DNA from: Erwinia tracheiphila
Lineage (GTDB): Bacteria; Pseudomonadota; Gammaproteobacteria; Enterobacterales; Enterobacteriaceae
Assembly: GCF_021365465.1 (NCBI RefSeq)
Contig: NZ_CP089932.1
Coordinates: forward strand, 3,224,001 to 3,288,000
Direction: 5' to 3'
DNA: 64,000 nt
Shown here: piece after piece, positions 38,460-49,807 of the stretch
Position numbering within the stretch: position 1 is the first letter of the stretch
Layout of the letters: the number at the start of each line of letters is the position of its first letter
Position numbers and translations under genes: made by a program
The notes under the pieces: model-generated
Told to the model about the DNA's origin: nothing
Databases searched by the model: none
What the model saw: only the letters and a program-made list of their open reading frames with translations

Positions 38460-39161
38460 TTATAATTCCAGCGCTTCTTTAACAAAAGGTATCGTCAACT
38501 TCCTCTGGGCGCTAATGGATGCATGATCCAGCCTGTCCAGCGTCATGAACAACGTGCGCATTTCCCGATCCAGACGTTTTAACAGGAAGCGGCCAACATC
38601 TTCAGGCAGTTCAAAGCCTCTTAGCCTTGCGCGCAATTGTAATGCCTGCAGCTTATCGTCGTCAGACAGCGGTTGCAGACGATAAATTTGTCCCCAGTCA
38701 AGACGGGAAGCAAGATCAGGTAGTTTCAGATTGAGCTGGCGCGGGGGACGATCGCCTGTGATCAACAGACGGGTTCTGCCCGTTTCCAGAATACGATTGT
38801 AGAGATCGAACAGCGCCATTTCCCACAGTTCATCACCTGCAATACATTCAATATTATCAATACAAATAAGCGCCAGCTGCTCCATGCCATCCAGAACTTC
38901 TGGCACAAACCAGGTTCGCTTATCCAGTGGCACGTAGCCCACGGCTTCACCTCGCGCGGACAACTCGGCACAGGCAGCGTGCAACAGATGACTACGCCCA
39001 CCACCCTCACGCGACCAAAAATACAAATAGCTGCCATGCTCCTGCTGCAGGGCGCAGCGCAGCGCAGCAATGAGCGATGGATTTTCCCCGGGCCAGAAGC
39101 TGGCGAAGGTTTCATCATCGGGCAAATACAGAGGCAATGACAGCTGTGCCGGTGTGTTCAG
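38460..39161 (-). CDS. hda: Hda, DnaA inactivator, with CTG start
   Basis: Hda is an AAA+ protein that, with the beta clamp, stimulates ATP hydrolysis by DnaA (RIDA). The clamp-binding motif [10 protein letters not shown] is at the N-terminus, followed by Walker-A-like [12 protein letters not shown], Walker B LICIDNIE and the sensor block [20 protein letters not shown]. Alignment to E. coli Hda places the start at a CTG (39161-39159), with GAGGTG just upstream, giving 233 residues, the E. coli length. An in-frame GTG two codons earlier is the alternative. Confidence 0.9.
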   Translation of the reverse strand: MNTPAQLSLPLYLPDDETFASFWPGENPSLIAALRCALQQEHGSYLYFWSREGGGRSHLLHAACAELSARGEAVGYVPLDKRTWFVPEVLDGMEQLALICIDNIECIAGDELWEMALFDLYNRILETGRTRLLITGDRPPRQLNLKLPDLASRLDWGQIYRLQPLSDDDKLQALQLRARLRGFELPEDVGRFLLKRLDREMRTLFMTLDRLDHASISAQRKLTIPFVKEALEL

Positions 39162-39206
39162 AAGCACCTCAGAGTTGGTCGGCAAAATGCGGCGTAAGTC
39201 TACCAC

Positions 39207-40011
39207 AACTTTAGAAGGAGCTTAACCAGAGCGAAAAATAACCCTGCGACCCGCATCAGGAACAGAGATGAATCGCTAAATGCGAATCGATAATTATAAG
39301 CATAAATAATGACTAACACGTATTTAACAACTTTTATCTTGCGCATTGCCTTTATTATTCCTCAAAAAATGCAAATGGATAAAAACGCTTTTTATTCACT
39401 TATTAATATCTAAAAAGAGAGGTGGCGTTATAAACGTAATTTTTTGTGAGCTTATTTTGACCAGAAGTAATATATTAAAAATCAGTAATAGCAGCAGATA
39501 AGAAATAACAAGAAAAACGAAGAAATGTCATCAATGAGCACGCTGACACATCTAATGAAATGGTTATGTCATTCATTTCATGCATTCAGAAACAAGAAGT
39601 TCCAGGCAAGGAATAACTGCAAAAAAGGAAAGTTCAGTTAAACGCTCTTTATTTTTCCGCTATGAGATTCGTCAGGAAAAACATTGCATCTGGAGCATCG
39701 AAGTTTTCTGCTTTTAACTATTGTGATAACCAGAATGAGAAAAACGAGTCGTTTGCGAGAAATATCACCGAAGCATTGTTCGGGATCGGCAGATATTAAA
39801 TCGGGTTAACGCACCTTAAACAGGTATACCATCAACGATAATCATAAATGCCGGATGTTGAGCGAAGTGAGTCAGCTGAATTTAAAAAAAGATAAACAGG
39901 ACCGATTATGAAATCAGGAGGGTTGGTACGCAAAAGGGACGGTATTGTCATCGCTGTTACCGCCCCTTTTGCATCCCGAAAAGCCGTTTTCGCTTTACGC
40001 TAAACACAGGG
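39207..40011. other. Long gene-free interval between hda and uraA
   Basis: Apart from a terminator-like hairpin at 39931-39971 (CAAAAGGG ... CCCCTTTTG with an inner CGGTA/TACCG pairing) no coding or RNA signature is seen. The sequence is A+T-rich. It should contain the hda promoter. Confidence 0.5.
39931..39971 (-). terminator. Probable uraA terminator
   Basis: AAAAGGG-A-CGGTA and TACCG-CC-CCTTTT pair around a 13-nt loop, 40 bp past the uraA stop. Confidence 0.55.
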
Positions 40012-41289
40012 CTAACGGGTTTCCTCTGAGTCAATCACCACTTCTTCCGGCCGCAGTAAACTGATGATGTGAAAAATCAGGCTCAGGCCAATGCCTACAA
40101 TGGTTGCCAGCGCCATGCCTTTCAGTTCGGCAGCGCCAATATGTATGGTCGCGCCGCTCACACCAATAATCAGAATCACCGACGTGAGTATCAGGTTTTG
40201 TGCCCTGTTGTAGTCCACTTTTGATTCAATCAGCACGCGAATCCCGGAAGCACCAATGACACCGTACAATAAAAGTGAGACACCGCCCATTACCGGTACG
40301 GGAACAGCCTGAATAGCTGCTGCAAGCTTACCAATGCAGGAAAGCAATATTGCGAGGATAGCAGCCCCGCCAATAACCCAGGTGCTGTAAACGCGGGTAA
40401 TCGCCATCACGCCGATGTTTTCCCCATAGGTGGTATTGGGTGTTGAACCAAAAAAGCCGGAGAATACTGTGGAAATACCGTTAGCAAACATGGAACGGTG
40501 TAAGCCGGGTTCTTTGATAAGATCTTTTTTGACTATGTTTGCCGTCACCACCAGATGGCCGACATGTTCCGCGATCACCACCAAAGCGGCAGGCAAAATA
40601 GTCAGCATCGCGTACCATTCAAATCGTGGTTTATAAAAGGTGGGCAACGCAAACCACGGAGCGGCTTCAACACCAGACCAGTTGACCATACCCAGGGACC
40701 AGGCCAGCATATATCCCACCAGCACCCCAATCAGCACCGGAATAATAGCCAGGAAGCCGCGAAACAGCACGGAACCAAGCACCGTGATCCCCAGCGTGAC
40801 CAGGGAAACCAGGATGGTTTTGCCGTCGACGGCCGTGCTGGCAGCAGGAAGCAATCCGGCCATATTGGCCGCCACACCCGCCAGTTCAAGACCGATAACC
40901 GCGACAATCGCGCCCATCGCAGCAGGTGGAAACATGACATCAAGCCAGCCGGTTCCCGCTTTTTTAACAATCAGCGCGACCAGGCAAAACAATACGCCGC
41001 AAAGAATAAATCCGCCCAGCGCCACCTCGTAGCCCAACGGTAACAACAGCAGGACCGGAGAAATAAAAGCAAAGCTGGAACCGAGATAAGCCGGGATTTT
41101 TCCCTTACAAATAAACAGATAAAGCAACGTGCCAATACCGTTAAACAACAGCACAGTAGCCGGATTAATATGAAAGAGGACAGGAACCAGCACCGTTGCA
41201 CCAAACATAGCAAATAGATGCTGGAAGCTCAGTGGAATAGTTTGCAACAGCGGTGGCCGTTCGCTGACGCCAATTGCACGACGTGTCAT
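40012..41289 (-). CDS. uraA: Uracil:proton symporter UraA
   Basis: The 425-residue NCS2 transporter imports uracil. It has fourteen hydrophobic segments, the substrate-binding Glu regions VIAEHVGHLVV and NTTYGENIGVMA, and ends in an acidic tail. It lies downstream of upp, but here a small frame and a strong terminator-like hairpin separate the two genes, unlike the short spacer in E. coli. Confidence 0.95.
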   Translation of the reverse strand: MTRRAIGVSERPPLLQTIPLSFQHLFAMFGATVLVPVLFHINPATVLLFNGIGTLLYLFICKGKIPAYLGSSFAFISPVLLLLPLGYEVALGGFILCGVLFCLVALIVKKAGTGWLDVMFPPAAMGAIVAVIGLELAGVAANMAGLLPAASTAVDGKTILVSLVTLGITVLGSVLFRGFLAIIPVLIGVLVGYMLAWSLGMVNWSGVEAAPWFALPTFYKPRFEWYAMLTILPAALVVIAEHVGHLVVTANIVKKDLIKEPGLHRSMFANGISTVFSGFFGSTPNTTYGENIGVMAITRVYSTWVIGGAAILAILLSCIGKLAAAIQAVPVPVMGGVSLLLYGVIGASGIRVLIESKVDYNRAQNLILTSVILIIGVSGATIHIGAAELKGMALATIVGIGLSLIFHIISLLRPEEVVIDSEETR

Positions 41290-41312
41290 AATAGTTATCC
41301 TTGTATTTTTGC

Positions 41313-41340
41313 CGAAAAAAGCCGACTCTCAGGTCGGCTT
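41313..41340 (-). terminator. Intrinsic terminator/attenuator between upp and uraA
   Basis: On the minus strand AAGCCGAC-CTGA-GAGTCGGCTT is followed by TTTTC, ending about 23 bp before the uraA start codon. Its position suggests that it limits read-through from upp into uraA. Confidence 0.7.
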
Positions 41341-41349
41341 AAATAACAT

Positions 41350-41505
41350 TTACAATGCGTTTAACCTGCCTGTGCAGGCAGCCAGTCGCTGGCCCATCAT
41401 CAAAATCACCCAGATGTAATTATCCAGAAAATACCCGAAAATACCGATTTTGGCCGCTTTCAGGCTGGTATTGCAGAGGACGCGTTGTGCCGGGTTAATT
41501 ATCAT
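41350..41505 (-). CDS. Small ORF between upp and uraA (51 codons), possible leader peptide
   Basis: The ATG at 41505-41503 shares its A with the upp stop codon (TAATG), so translation could be coupled. The product begins [20 protein letters not shown] and includes a hydrophobic stretch (GIFGYFLDNYIWVILMMG). It ends 10 bp before the terminator-like hairpin. I know no homologue; coding is suggested only by the coupling and position. Confidence 0.35.
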   Translation of the reverse strand: MIINPAQRVLCNTSLKAAKIGIFGYFLDNYIWVILMMGQRLAACTGRLNAL

Positions 41506-42131
41506 TACTTTGTCCCGAAGATCTTATCGCCCGCGTCACCAAGCCCTGGGATAATGTAGCCTTTATCATTCAATCCGCGATCTACCGATGCGGTATACAA
41601 CTCAACGTCGGGGTGGACTTTCTCCAGTGCGGCAATCCCCTCTGGCGCCGCCACCAGCACCAGCACTTTGATACTGCTGCAACCCGCTTTTTTCAGCAGA
41701 TCGATAGTAGCAATCATTGAGCCGCCTGTTGCCAGCATGGGATCAACCACCAGCGCCATGCGTTCTTCAATATTGGACACCAGCTTCTGAAAATAGGGGA
41801 CCGGCTCCAGCGTCTCTTCATCGCGATAAACACCGACTACGCTAATACGTGCGCTGGGGACATTCTCCAGAACCCCTTCCATCATTCCGAGTCCGGCACG
41901 CAAAATAGGCACCACGGTGATCTTTTTGCCTTTGATCTGTTGTATTTCAACCGGACCATTCCAGCCTTCAATGGTGACGGTTTCCGTTTCCAAATCGGCG
42001 GTCGCTTCATAGGTCAGTAAACTTCCCACTTCTGAAGCCAGCTCACGAAAACGCTTGGTACTCACGTCATGCTCGCGCATCAGACCCAGTTTATGTTTGA
42101 CCAGCGGGTGTTTAACTTCCACGATCTTCAT
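41505..42131 (-). CDS. upp: Uracil phosphoribosyltransferase
   Basis: Upp salvages uracil to UMP with PRPP. The 208 residues are full length, with the PRPP loop [20 protein letters not shown] and the uracil-binding tail [17 protein letters not shown]. It is divergent from purM. Confidence 0.96.
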   Translation of the reverse strand: MKIVEVKHPLVKHKLGLMREHDVSTKRFRELASEVGSLLTYEATADLETETVTIEGWNGPVEIQQIKGKKITVVPILRAGLGMMEGVLENVPSARISVVGVYRDEETLEPVPYFQKLVSNIEERMALVVDPMLATGGSMIATIDLLKKAGCSSIKVLVLVAAPEGIAALEKVHPDVELYTASVDRGLNDKGYIIPGLGDAGDKIFGTK

Positions 42132-42288
42132 TGTTGTTCTCCCGAAGTGTTGAACGGCAAAAAATCGCGGAATTATAGCCTTTTTAGCCGCGCAACCCTA
42201 TTAAATAATCCGACTTTTGGCTAACCCATAAGCCTGAAACCAAAATCGGTTAAAAAGCCACAATGCGCAATGATGCCAAAGAAGCTAC

Positions 42289-42304
42289 TCGCAAACGTTT
42301 GCCT
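42289..42304 (+). promoter_or_regulatory. PurR box of purMN
   Basis: TCGCAAACGTTTGCCT contains a perfect 12-bp palindrome GCAAACGTTTGC. It lies 70 bp upstream of the purM GTG, as for the PurR operator of E. coli purMN. Confidence 0.8.
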
Positions 42305-42373
42305 GCGCTGTTAGAATTGCCGCGCTCTAATTTACCAAACCACCACAATCGCAAATCGCGTGGGGATTTCGCA

Positions 42374-43414
42374 GTGACCGACAAAACCTCTCTCAGCTAT
42401 AAAGATGCCGGCGTTGATATTGATGCGGGTAATGCTTTAGTCGATCGTATTAAAGGCGTAGTGAAAAAAAACCGTCGCCCGGAAGTTATGGGTGGACTGG
42501 GCGGTTTCGGTGCCCTTTGTGCGCTGCCACAAAAATACCGTGAACCCATTCTGGTTTCCGGTACGGATGGCGTCGGCACCAAGCTGCGTCTGGCGATGGA
42601 TCTCAAGCGCCACAGTACTATCGGTATCGATCTGGTCGCGATGTGCGTGAACGATTTGGTGGTTCAGGGGGCCGAACCGTTGTTCTTCCTGGATTACTAC
42701 GCTACCGGCAAGCTGGATGTCGACACCGCTGCCAGCGTAATCACCGGTATCGCAGAAGGATGCAGCCAGTCTGGCTGTGCGCTGGTCGGTGGCGAAACGG
42801 CAGAAATGCCGGGCATGTACCACGGCGAAGATTATGACGTGGCCGGTTTCTGTGTTGGCGTGGTGGAAAAGTCAGACATTATTGACGGCAGCAAAGTACA
42901 GGACGGTGACGTGCTGATTGCCTTGGGTTCCAGCGGTCCCCACTCAAATGGCTACTCGCTGGTGCGCAAAATTCTTGAGGTGAGCAACACCGATCCTGAA
43001 GCGGTCATGCTTGAGGGTAAACCTCTCGCAGACCATTTGCTGGCCCCCACCCGTATCTACGTGAAAAATATCCTCAGCCTGATTGAGCAGGTCGATGTGC
43101 ACGCTATTGCGCACCTGACCGGCGGTGGCTTCTGGGAAAATATCCCGCGAGTGCTGCCGGAACAGACCCAGGCCGTACTTGAAGAGTCAAGCTGGCAGTG
43201 GCCTGCGGTGTTTGGCTGGATGCAGGAAGCGGGCAACGTCAGCCGTTTGGAAATGTACCGCACGTTTAACTGCGGCGTGGGGATGGTGATCGCCCTGAGT
43301 GCCGCTGACGCTGATAAAGCGGTACAGCTAATGCGGGAAGTCGGAGAAAAAGCCTGGAAAATCGGTGTCATTAACGCCTCTGACTCGGCCAAACGCGTGG
43401 TTATCAATCCATGA
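42374..43414 (+). CDS. purM: Phosphoribosylformylglycinamidine cyclo-ligase (AIR synthetase)
   Basis: PurM closes FGAM to AIR. The GTG at 42374 ([20 protein letters not shown]) aligns with the E. coli start and gives 346 residues. The frame is open to 42263 but that part contains the PurR box. Motifs present: [14 protein letters not shown] and [17 protein letters not shown]. It overlaps purN by 4 bp (ATGA). Confidence 0.94.
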   Translation: MTDKTSLSYKDAGVDIDAGNALVDRIKGVVKKNRRPEVMGGLGGFGALCALPQKYREPILVSGTDGVGTKLRLAMDLKRHSTIGIDLVAMCVNDLVVQGAEPLFFLDYYATGKLDVDTAASVITGIAEGCSQSGCALVGGETAEMPGMYHGEDYDVAGFCVGVVEKSDIIDGSKVQDGDVLIALGSSGPHSNGYSLVRKILEVSNTDPEAVMLEGKPLADHLLAPTRIYVKNILSLIEQVDVHAIAHLTGGGFWENIPRVLPEQTQAVLEESSWQWPAVFGWMQEAGNVSRLEMYRTFNCGVGMVIALSAADADKAVQLMREVGEKAWKIGVINASDSAKRVVINP

Positions 43415-44049
43415 AACGCCTGGTGGTGCTGATATCCGGTGAGGGCGGCAATCTTCAGGCCATCCTGGATGCCTGCCAGCAGCAACGGATCCACGGCAGC
43501 ATTGCTGCCGTTATCAGCAATCAATCTTCCGCCTATGGACTTGAACGGGCGCGGTCAGCAGCCGTACCCGCCATCGCACTGTCTGCCTCAGACTTTGCCG
43601 ACCGCGAAGCGTTTGACCGCCAGCTAATGCTCGAGATCGATGCTTATGCCCCCGATCTGGTGGTGTTGGCCGGCTATATGCGCATTCTTGGCCCGGCGTT
43701 TGTTACGCGCTATGCTGGCAGGATGCTGAATATCCACCCTTCCCTGCTGCCGAAATATCCGGGCCTTCACACCCATCGCCAGGCGTTAGCCAACGGTGAT
43801 AACGAACACGGTACGTCGGTGCATTTTGTAACCGAGCAACTGGACGGCGGGCCGGTTATTCTGCAGGCGAAGGTCCCGGTGTTTGAGGGAGATACCGAGG
43901 CGGATATCAAGGCGCGCGTCCAGCATCAGGAACATGCCATTTATCCGCTGGTGATAAACTGGTTTATGGCAGGTCGTCTGACAATGCAGGCGGGCAGGGC
44001 ATGGTTGGATGGTCAGCCACTTCCCCCTGAAGGACATGCGCTGGACTGA
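43411..44049 (+). CDS. purN: Phosphoribosylglycinamide formyltransferase 1
   Basis: PurN transfers a formyl group from 10-formyl-THF to GAR. The 212-residue protein has the catalytic Asn-His-Asp set in [20 protein letters not shown] and [16 protein letters not shown]. It is translationally coupled to purM. Confidence 0.95.
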   Translation: MKRLVVLISGEGGNLQAILDACQQQRIHGSIAAVISNQSSAYGLERARSAAVPAIALSASDFADREAFDRQLMLEIDAYAPDLVVLAGYMRILGPAFVTRYAGRMLNIHPSLLPKYPGLHTHRQALANGDNEHGTSVHFVTEQLDGGPVILQAKVPVFEGDTEADIKARVQHQEHAIYPLVINWFMAGRLTMQAGRAWLDGQPLPPEGHALD

Positions 44050-44414
44050 CGGATTTCTGATTGTAAAACGGGCTAATTTCTCTCCCCAGACGTCACGCTG
44101 TCTGGCATTCAGGAAACGGTTGCCTGATTATCAGCGCTAAGGCTTATCGGCCATTTTTCATCCCGGCCTTCCTCTGTACGTTTTTTAGTTATACCCGTGG
44201 GGCAGCGCCCCCCGCTTAACGTCATCACGCCCGGCTTTCCGTTGCGCGCAAGCGGCACTCAGCCATGACAATTCAGCCAATCCAAAGGCACGGGTTGATA
44301 CCCGACCATGAATTCATCAACGAATAATCTCCGTGGACATTGCTACCATACTCTCGCCATAATGCTACGGAAAAATGACCGGTTTCAGGCAGGTTCTGCT
44401 TAGACGGAGTAAAG
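44050..44414. other. purN-ppk intergenic region
   Basis: The 365 bp contain no convincing frame. The ppk promoter should lie here; I could not find a clear Pho box. Confidence 0.4.
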
Positions 44415-46475
44415 ATGGGTCAGGAAAAACTGTATATCGAAAAAGAGTTGAGCTGGTTATCGTTCAATGAGCGCGTGTTACAGGAAGCAGCAGACAAAAG
44501 CAACCCGCTGATTGAGCGAATGCGTTTTCTGGGTATCTATTCCAACAACCTCGAAGAATTTTATAAAGTTCGCTTTGCCGATTTGAAACGCCGCATTCTG
44601 ATCGGTGAAGAACAGGGTTCCCCCAGCACGCCGCGTCATCTGCTCAAAAAAATTCAGGCGAGAGTGCTGAAAGCGGATCAGGAATTTGACGGTCTCTATA
44701 ATGATTTGCTGCTGGAGATGGCACGTAATCAGATCTTCCTGATTAATGAGCGTCAGCTTTCATCCAACCAGCAAAACTGGCTTCGCCACCACTTTAAACA
44801 TCACTTACGTCAGCACATCACGCCCATTCTTATTAATCATGATACCGACCTGATCGAATTCCTTAAGGATGATTACACCTATCTTGCGGTAGAGATCATT
44901 CGTGGTGAAGAGATTCACTATGCATTGCTGGAAATTCCCTCCGATAAAGTGCCACGTTTTGTCAATCTGCCACCGGAAACACCAAGGCGACGTAAGCCAA
45001 TGATTTTATTGGATAATATATTAAGATACTGCCTGGGTGATATTTTCCGGGGCTTTTTCGACTACGACGCGCTGAATGCCTATTCGATGAAGATGACCCG
45101 CGATGCCGAGTACGATCTGGTGACAGAAATGGAATCCAGCCTGCTGGAGTTGATGTCCTCGAGTCTGAAACAGCGCCTGACCGCAGAGCCGGTACGTTTT
45201 GTTTATCAGCGCGATATGCCGGATGCCATGGTTTTAATGCTCAGTCAAAAGCTGAATATCTCCAATTATGACTCCATTGTTCCCGGTGGCCGTTACCATA
45301 ATTTTAAAGACTTCATCAGCTTCCCGAACGTCGGCAAGGCGAATCTGGTTAATAAGCCGCTGCTACAACTCCGGCATATCTGGTTTGACCGCTTCCGTAA
45401 CGGTTTTGACGCCATTCGCAACCGTGATGTGCTGCTCTACTACCCTTACCACACGTTTGAACATGTGCTGGAGCTGTTGCGGCAGGCATCGTTCGACCCT
45501 GCGGTGCTGGCGATCAAGATCAACATCTATCGGGTAGCAAAAAACTCGCGCATTATCGATGCGATGATCCATGCCGCCTATAACGGCAAGAAAGTCACCG
45601 TGGTCGTCGAGTTGCAGGCCCGCTTTGATGAAGAAGCCAATATTCACTGGGCGAAACGGCTAACAGAAGCCGGCGTTCACGTTATTTTTTCCGCGCCGGG
45701 CCTGAAAATTCATGCAAAACTGTTTTTAATTTCACGCCGTGAAAATGATGAGGTGGTTCGCTACGCCCATATCGGCACCGGCAATTTTAACGAAAAAACC
45801 GCGCGAATTTACACTGACTATTCTCTGCTGACCGCCGATTCACGCATTACCAATGAAGTACGCCGCGTATTTAACTTTATTGAAAATCCTTACCGTCCGG
45901 TGAATTTTGAACACTTGATGGTTTCACCGCAAAACTCCCGTCAGATGCTCTACCAGCTTATCGATAGTGAAATAGCCAATGCGCAGAATGGCCTGCCAGC
46001 GGGGATCACGCTCAAGGTAAATAACCTGGTCGATAAGGGGCTGGTTGACCGGCTTTATACCGCTTCCAGCGCTGGCGTGAAGGTTAATCTGCTGATCCGT
46101 GGCATGTGTTCGCTGATCCCGGATTTGGAAGGAATAAGCGACAATATTCGCGTGATCAGTATTGTTGACCGCTATCTGGAACACGACCGCATCTATATTT
46201 TTGATAATGCTGGCGATAAAAAAGTGTTTCTTTCCTCAGCTGACTGGATGACACGTAATATCGATTACCGGATAGAAGTGGCAGTATCAGTGCTTGACCC
46301 CATTCTGAAACAACGCGTGCTGGATATCATTGTCATTCTGTTCAGTGATACCCTGAAAGCACGCTTTGTAGATAAAGAATTGAGCAATCGTTACGTGCCA
46401 CGCGGTAACCGCCGTAAAGTGCGGGCACAGCTGGCTATTTATGACTACATCAAATCTCTGGAACAACCTGACTAA
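44415..46475 (+). CDS. ppk: Polyphosphate kinase
   Basis: Ppk makes polyphosphate from ATP at the membrane. All domains are present in 686 residues: the N-terminal four-helix domain ([20 protein letters not shown]), and two phospholipase-D-like catalytic domains with the autophosphorylated His region ([36 protein letters not shown]). It lies 6 bp upstream of ppx, the conserved operon. Confidence 0.96.
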   Translation: MGQEKLYIEKELSWLSFNERVLQEAADKSNPLIERMRFLGIYSNNLEEFYKVRFADLKRRILIGEEQGSPSTPRHLLKKIQARVLKADQEFDGLYNDLLLEMARNQIFLINERQLSSNQQNWLRHHFKHHLRQHITPILINHDTDLIEFLKDDYTYLAVEIIRGEEIHYALLEIPSDKVPRFVNLPPETPRRRKPMILLDNILRYCLGDIFRGFFDYDALNAYSMKMTRDAEYDLVTEMESSLLELMSSSLKQRLTAEPVRFVYQRDMPDAMVLMLSQKLNISNYDSIVPGGRYHNFKDFISFPNVGKANLVNKPLLQLRHIWFDRFRNGFDAIRNRDVLLYYPYHTFEHVLELLRQASFDPAVLAIKINIYRVAKNSRIIDAMIHAAYNGKKVTVVVELQARFDEEANIHWAKRLTEAGVHVIFSAPGLKIHAKLFLISRRENDEVVRYAHIGTGNFNEKTARIYTDYSLLTADSRITNEVRRVFNFIENPYRPVNFEHLMVSPQNSRQMLYQLIDSEIANAQNGLPAGITLKVNNLVDKGLVDRLYTASSAGVKVNLLIRGMCSLIPDLEGISDNIRVISIVDRYLEHDRIYIFDNAGDKKVFLSSADWMTRNIDYRIEVAVSVLDPILKQRVLDIIVILFSDTLKARFVDKELSNRYVPRGNRRKVRAQLAIYDYIKSLEQPD

Positions 46476-46481
46476 CTCACT

Positions 46482-48014
46482 ATGCCAATATCCCATAAAA
46501 AAATGCCTAAGCCGCAGGAATTTGCCGCAATCGATTTAGGTTCGAACAGTTTTCACATGGTGATTGCCCGCGTGGTCGATGGTGCTATGCAGGTACTCGG
46601 CAGGTTAAAACAGCGTGTGCATCTGGCTGACGGACTGGACAACAATAATATTCTGAGCGAAGACGCAATCCAACGCGGTCTCGCCTGCCTGACCCTCTTT
46701 GCCGAGCGCCTGCAGGGATTCAGCCCGGCCAATGTCACCATTGTTGGCACGCATACGCTGCGTCAGGCAATGAATGCAGAGGACTTTTTGCAACGCGCAG
46801 CAGAGGTCATTCCCTATCCTATCGAGGTCATTTCGGGTCATGAAGAAGCTCGCCTGATCTTCATGGGCGTGGAGCATACTCAGCCGGAAAAAGGCCGTAA
46901 GCTGGTCATTGATATTGGTGGCGGTTCGACTGAGATGGTCATCGGTGAAGATTTCGAACCTCGCCTGGTGGAAAGCCGCCGGATGGGCTGCGTTAGCTTT
47001 GCTAACCTTTATTTTCCCGGCGGCACCATCAGCAAAAAAAATTTTCGTCGGGCGCGGCTGGCAACCAGACAAAAACTAGAAACCCTTGCCTGGCAGTATC
47101 GTCTGATGGGGTGGCAGTACGCGCTGGGCGCGTCCGGGACCATCAAAGCCGCTTGCGAAGTGCTACAGGCAATGGGCGAGAAAGAAAAGTTAATTACCCC
47201 GGAGCGCCTGGATAAGCTATACGATGAAACCATTCGCTATAAATCTTTCGGCTCACTCAGCCTGCCAGGGTTGTCCGATGAACGTAAGGCGGTGTTTGTT
47301 CCCGGTTTAGCCATTCTCTGCGGCGTGTTTGATGCGCTGGCAATCCGTGAACTACGCCTTTCCAATGGCGCACTGCGCGAAGGTGTGCTGTACGAAATGG
47401 AAGGCCGCTTTCGCCACCAGGACATTCGCAGCCGCACGGCACAAAGCCTGGCTAACCATTATGCTATCGACAGCGATCAGGCAGGACGCGTGCTGGAAAC
47501 AACCAAACAATTGTATGTGCAGTGGCGCGATCAGAACCCCAGGCAGGCGAATCCCCAGCTCTCGGCGCTGTTAAAATGGGCGGCGATGCTGCATGAAGTG
47601 GGACTGACTATTAATCACAGCGGACTACAGCGCCATTCTTCCTATATCCTGCAGAACACCAATTTGCCGGGCTTTAACCAGGATCAGCAGACGCTACTGG
47701 CCACGCTGGTTCGCTTCCACCGCAAAGCAGTGAAGGTGGATGAAATGCCGCGCCTGACCCTGTTTAAGAAGAAACAGTTTCTACCGCTGATATTTTTACT
47801 GCGTCTGGGTGCCCTGCTCAATAATCAGCGCCAAGCCACCACTACCCCTTCTTCACTGAAGCTGGAAACCGACGATGGTCACTGGACGCTTACTTTCCCG
47901 CATGATTACTTTAGTCAGAATAACCTGGTACAGCTCGATCTGGAGCGCGAGCAGAGTTACTGGAAAGACGCAACCGGTTGGAAGCTGATGATTCAGGAAG
48001 AGCCGGGCGAATGA
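46482..48014 (+). CDS. ppx: Exopolyphosphatase
   Basis: Ppx removes terminal phosphates from polyphosphate and is related to GppA. The 510 residues begin with the ASKHA-fold block [20 protein letters not shown], contain the second phosphate loop [20 protein letters not shown] and end in an HD-like domain ([20 protein letters not shown]). Its stop overlaps the next gene (ATGA). Confidence 0.95.
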   Translation: MPISHKKMPKPQEFAAIDLGSNSFHMVIARVVDGAMQVLGRLKQRVHLADGLDNNNILSEDAIQRGLACLTLFAERLQGFSPANVTIVGTHTLRQAMNAEDFLQRAAEVIPYPIEVISGHEEARLIFMGVEHTQPEKGRKLVIDIGGGSTEMVIGEDFEPRLVESRRMGCVSFANLYFPGGTISKKNFRRARLATRQKLETLAWQYRLMGWQYALGASGTIKAACEVLQAMGEKEKLITPERLDKLYDETIRYKSFGSLSLPGLSDERKAVFVPGLAILCGVFDALAIRELRLSNGALREGVLYEMEGRFRHQDIRSRTAQSLANHYAIDSDQAGRVLETTKQLYVQWRDQNPRQANPQLSALLKWAAMLHEVGLTINHSGLQRHSSYILQNTNLPGFNQDQQTLLATLVRFHRKAVKVDEMPRLTLFKKKQFLPLIFLLRLGALLNNQRQATTTPSSLKLETDDGHWTLTFPHDYFSQNNLVQLDLEREQSYWKDATGWKLMIQEEPGE

Positions 48015-48616
48015 CCGTAAAAAACGACCGTTATTACACGGAAAAATATCAGCTTACCGCCACACATTCTGAAGTTGTTGAGGCGGTCGCACGTTTATCT
48101 CCCGGATGTGCCCTGGATTTAGGTTGCGGCAATGGCCGCAACGCTCTTTATCTCAACCTGAAAGGGTTTGATGTCACCGCATGGGATTCTAATAAGACCA
48201 GTCTGGCGCGCCTTAATCAGATCATTCATGATGAAAGACTGAACGGGATAGCCACTGCGGAAACGGACCTGAATCATTTTCGCTTTAACGGTGCCTATGA
48301 CCTGGTGCTTTCCACCGTGGTGATGATGTTCCTGCAACCGGCAACCATTCCTCAGCTGATTGCCGATATGCAGGCCAGTACGACAAGGGGTGGCTACAAC
48401 TTGATTGTGGCGGCAATGGATACACCCGACTATCCTTGTCAGGTGGATTTTCCATTTACCTTCCGTTCAGGCGAACTGAGCGAATACTACCGCCACTGGC
48501 ATATCCTGAAATATAACGAGCATATTGGCCAGCTTCACCGCACGAATGAGCACGGCAAACGCATCTCACTGCGTTTTGCCACGCTGCTGGCGCAGAAAGA
48601 ACAGGTTAAACAGTAG
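48011..48616 (+). CDS. tehB: TehB-like SAM-dependent methyltransferase
   Basis: The start at 48011 overlaps the ppx stop by 4 bp. The 201-residue protein shows [20 protein letters not shown] (SAM motif I), [20 protein letters not shown] and [20 protein letters not shown], all TehB features. TehB methylates tellurite and related oxyanions. In E. coli tehB sits elsewhere with tehA, so its coupling to ppx is a local arrangement; other small methyltransferases of the family cannot be excluded. Confidence 0.8.
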   Translation: MTVKNDRYYTEKYQLTATHSEVVEAVARLSPGCALDLGCGNGRNALYLNLKGFDVTAWDSNKTSLARLNQIIHDERLNGIATAETDLNHFRFNGAYDLVLSTVVMMFLQPATIPQLIADMQASTTRGGYNLIVAAMDTPDYPCQVDFPFTFRSGELSEYYRHWHILKYNEHIGQLHRTNEHGKRISLRFATLLAQKEQVKQ

Positions 48617-48820
48617 CGCTGGCCCAGCCCGCTGCCGCTCAATAAGATTACCAACTGACTCAATGACCCGTTTTAATAACGTCAGCTTGCCCGATGCGGT
48701 GACAACATCTACGATTCGGGCATCTGTCACCCATTGGTAACGCATACGACAGCCGGACAGGAGCTTTTTAATTTGATGAGCATCAAACATGTCCGCTTTT
48801 AATGCAAATCGTTTAACCAT
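48566..48820 (-). CDS. Hypothetical small protein, convergent with tehB-like gene
   Basis: An 84-codon frame begins MVKRFALKADMFDAHQIKKL after an AAGGCAGATA ribosome site, and reads LSGCRMRYQWVTDARIVDVV; its last 17 codons overlap the 3' end of the methyltransferase gene. The composition is credible for a soluble protein, but I do not recognise a family. Confidence 0.4.
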   Translation of the reverse strand: MVKRFALKADMFDAHQIKKLLSGCRMRYQWVTDARIVDVVTASGKLTLLKRVIESVGNLIERQRAGPALLFNLFFLRQQRGKTQ

Positions 48821-48948
48821 TATCTGCCTTAGTGAATATGGTCTTTCGCGGTGTCGTCAGGCTGGCGGTCGACACGGTTACGTCAGACCTGCGGTGACTG
48901 AGTGGCATCGATACCCACGGGCTACTTTCAGGAACAATACTGGAAATT

Positions 48949-49116
48949 ATGCCATTCAGAAAACATAAAAAAACCGGTCGGATGGCCCGCATTATTTTGC
49001 TGGTCAGCTTTATCATTTTAATAGGGCGACTTGTTTATGTTATTACAGGCGCGATCGATCAGCAGCAGCAGAAAAAACAGGATGTCGCCACGCCGGTAAC
49101 CTCGACCAGAGCGTGA
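48949..49116 (+). CDS. yfgG: YfgG family (DUF2633) small membrane protein
   Basis: The 55-residue protein reads MPFRKHKKTGRMARIILLVS then FIILIGRLVYVITGAIDQQQ, one basic N-terminus and one membrane helix, closely matching E. coli YfgG (RMTRIVLLISFIFFFGRFIY). YfgG is linked to nickel/cobalt tolerance and lies near ppx in E. coli as well. Confidence 0.75.
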   Translation: MPFRKHKKTGRMARIILLVSFIILIGRLVYVITGAIDQQQQKKQDVATPVTSTRA

Positions 49117-49231
49117 GACTGGATATCCTGCCCTCTCTGCCGGGTTGCCTGAAAATGCAACTTTCCGCTTTATAGCCGATTTAAATTTTTACTACAGCGC
49201 CCCCGACTTTTGCAGGCGCAGGGGAATTTTT

Positions 49232-49335
49232 ATGTCTGTCGCTCAATCTCATGTACAACAGCTTGCTGAAATTCGTAATCGCATCCTTAACCTGTTACTC
49301 AATGACGATCGCCTCGTCGATAGTGACGCCGCTCG
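49232..49335 (+). pseudogene. 5' end of an unidentified gene, cut by prophage junction
   Basis: After a good ribosome site (AGGGGAATTTTT) the frame reads MSVAQSHVQQLAEIRNRILN then LLLNDDRLVDSDAARR and meets prophage capsid DNA. About 35 codons remain; the family is not recognised. Confidence 0.4.
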
Positions 49336-49574
49336 TCGTTAGAGACTTTCTTGCCGTCCACTGGCTTACCCGGCTGATTGCGTTCTTCATCGGCTAACGC
49401 TTCAAGGCGGGAAATATCAGTATCAAGGGATTCTGCTTTGGCGCGGAGTTCGTCAAACTGTTTACCCTCGTCGGCGTTCAGATCGTGTTTTTCCTCAGTG
49501 GCTTTATCCATGATGGAACGTATCTGAGTTTTGAGGGCGTTTTTCTCCTGGCGGAGTTCAGGCAATTTTTTCAT
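49336..49574 (-). pseudogene. HK97-type phage major capsid protein, N-terminal scaffold segment
   Basis: From ATG 49574 the frame reads MKKLPELRQEKNALKTQIRS, IMDKATEEKHDLNADEGKQF and DELRAKAESLDTDISRLEAL, the coiled-coil delta domain that serves as scaffold in HK97-like capsids. The structural domain is missing beyond about residue 80. Confidence 0.7.
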
Positions 49575-49807
49575 ATCGTGGTTTCTCGTAACGTTAAATG
49601 TTGAGACGTGAAACCAGTCTGGGAATGGGGAGACCGTCAGTAAGGAGCCTGTCTGAAGGGCAAAACCTGACGGCCAGTGGCGGCTCACGTCTGAGTGCCA
49701 CTGCGGAAGATATACACGAAAAAATTAAAGAACCCCCCCGTCAGAGACAGGGATAAGCACGGGTAAACATGGGTACGAATAATTTACAAAATTATTTATT
49801 CTGCTGC

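Noticed and set aside
42263..42373. In-frame 5' extension of purM
   Set aside because: It contains a perfect PurR box and does not match the PurM family; the GTG at 42374 aligns with the known start.
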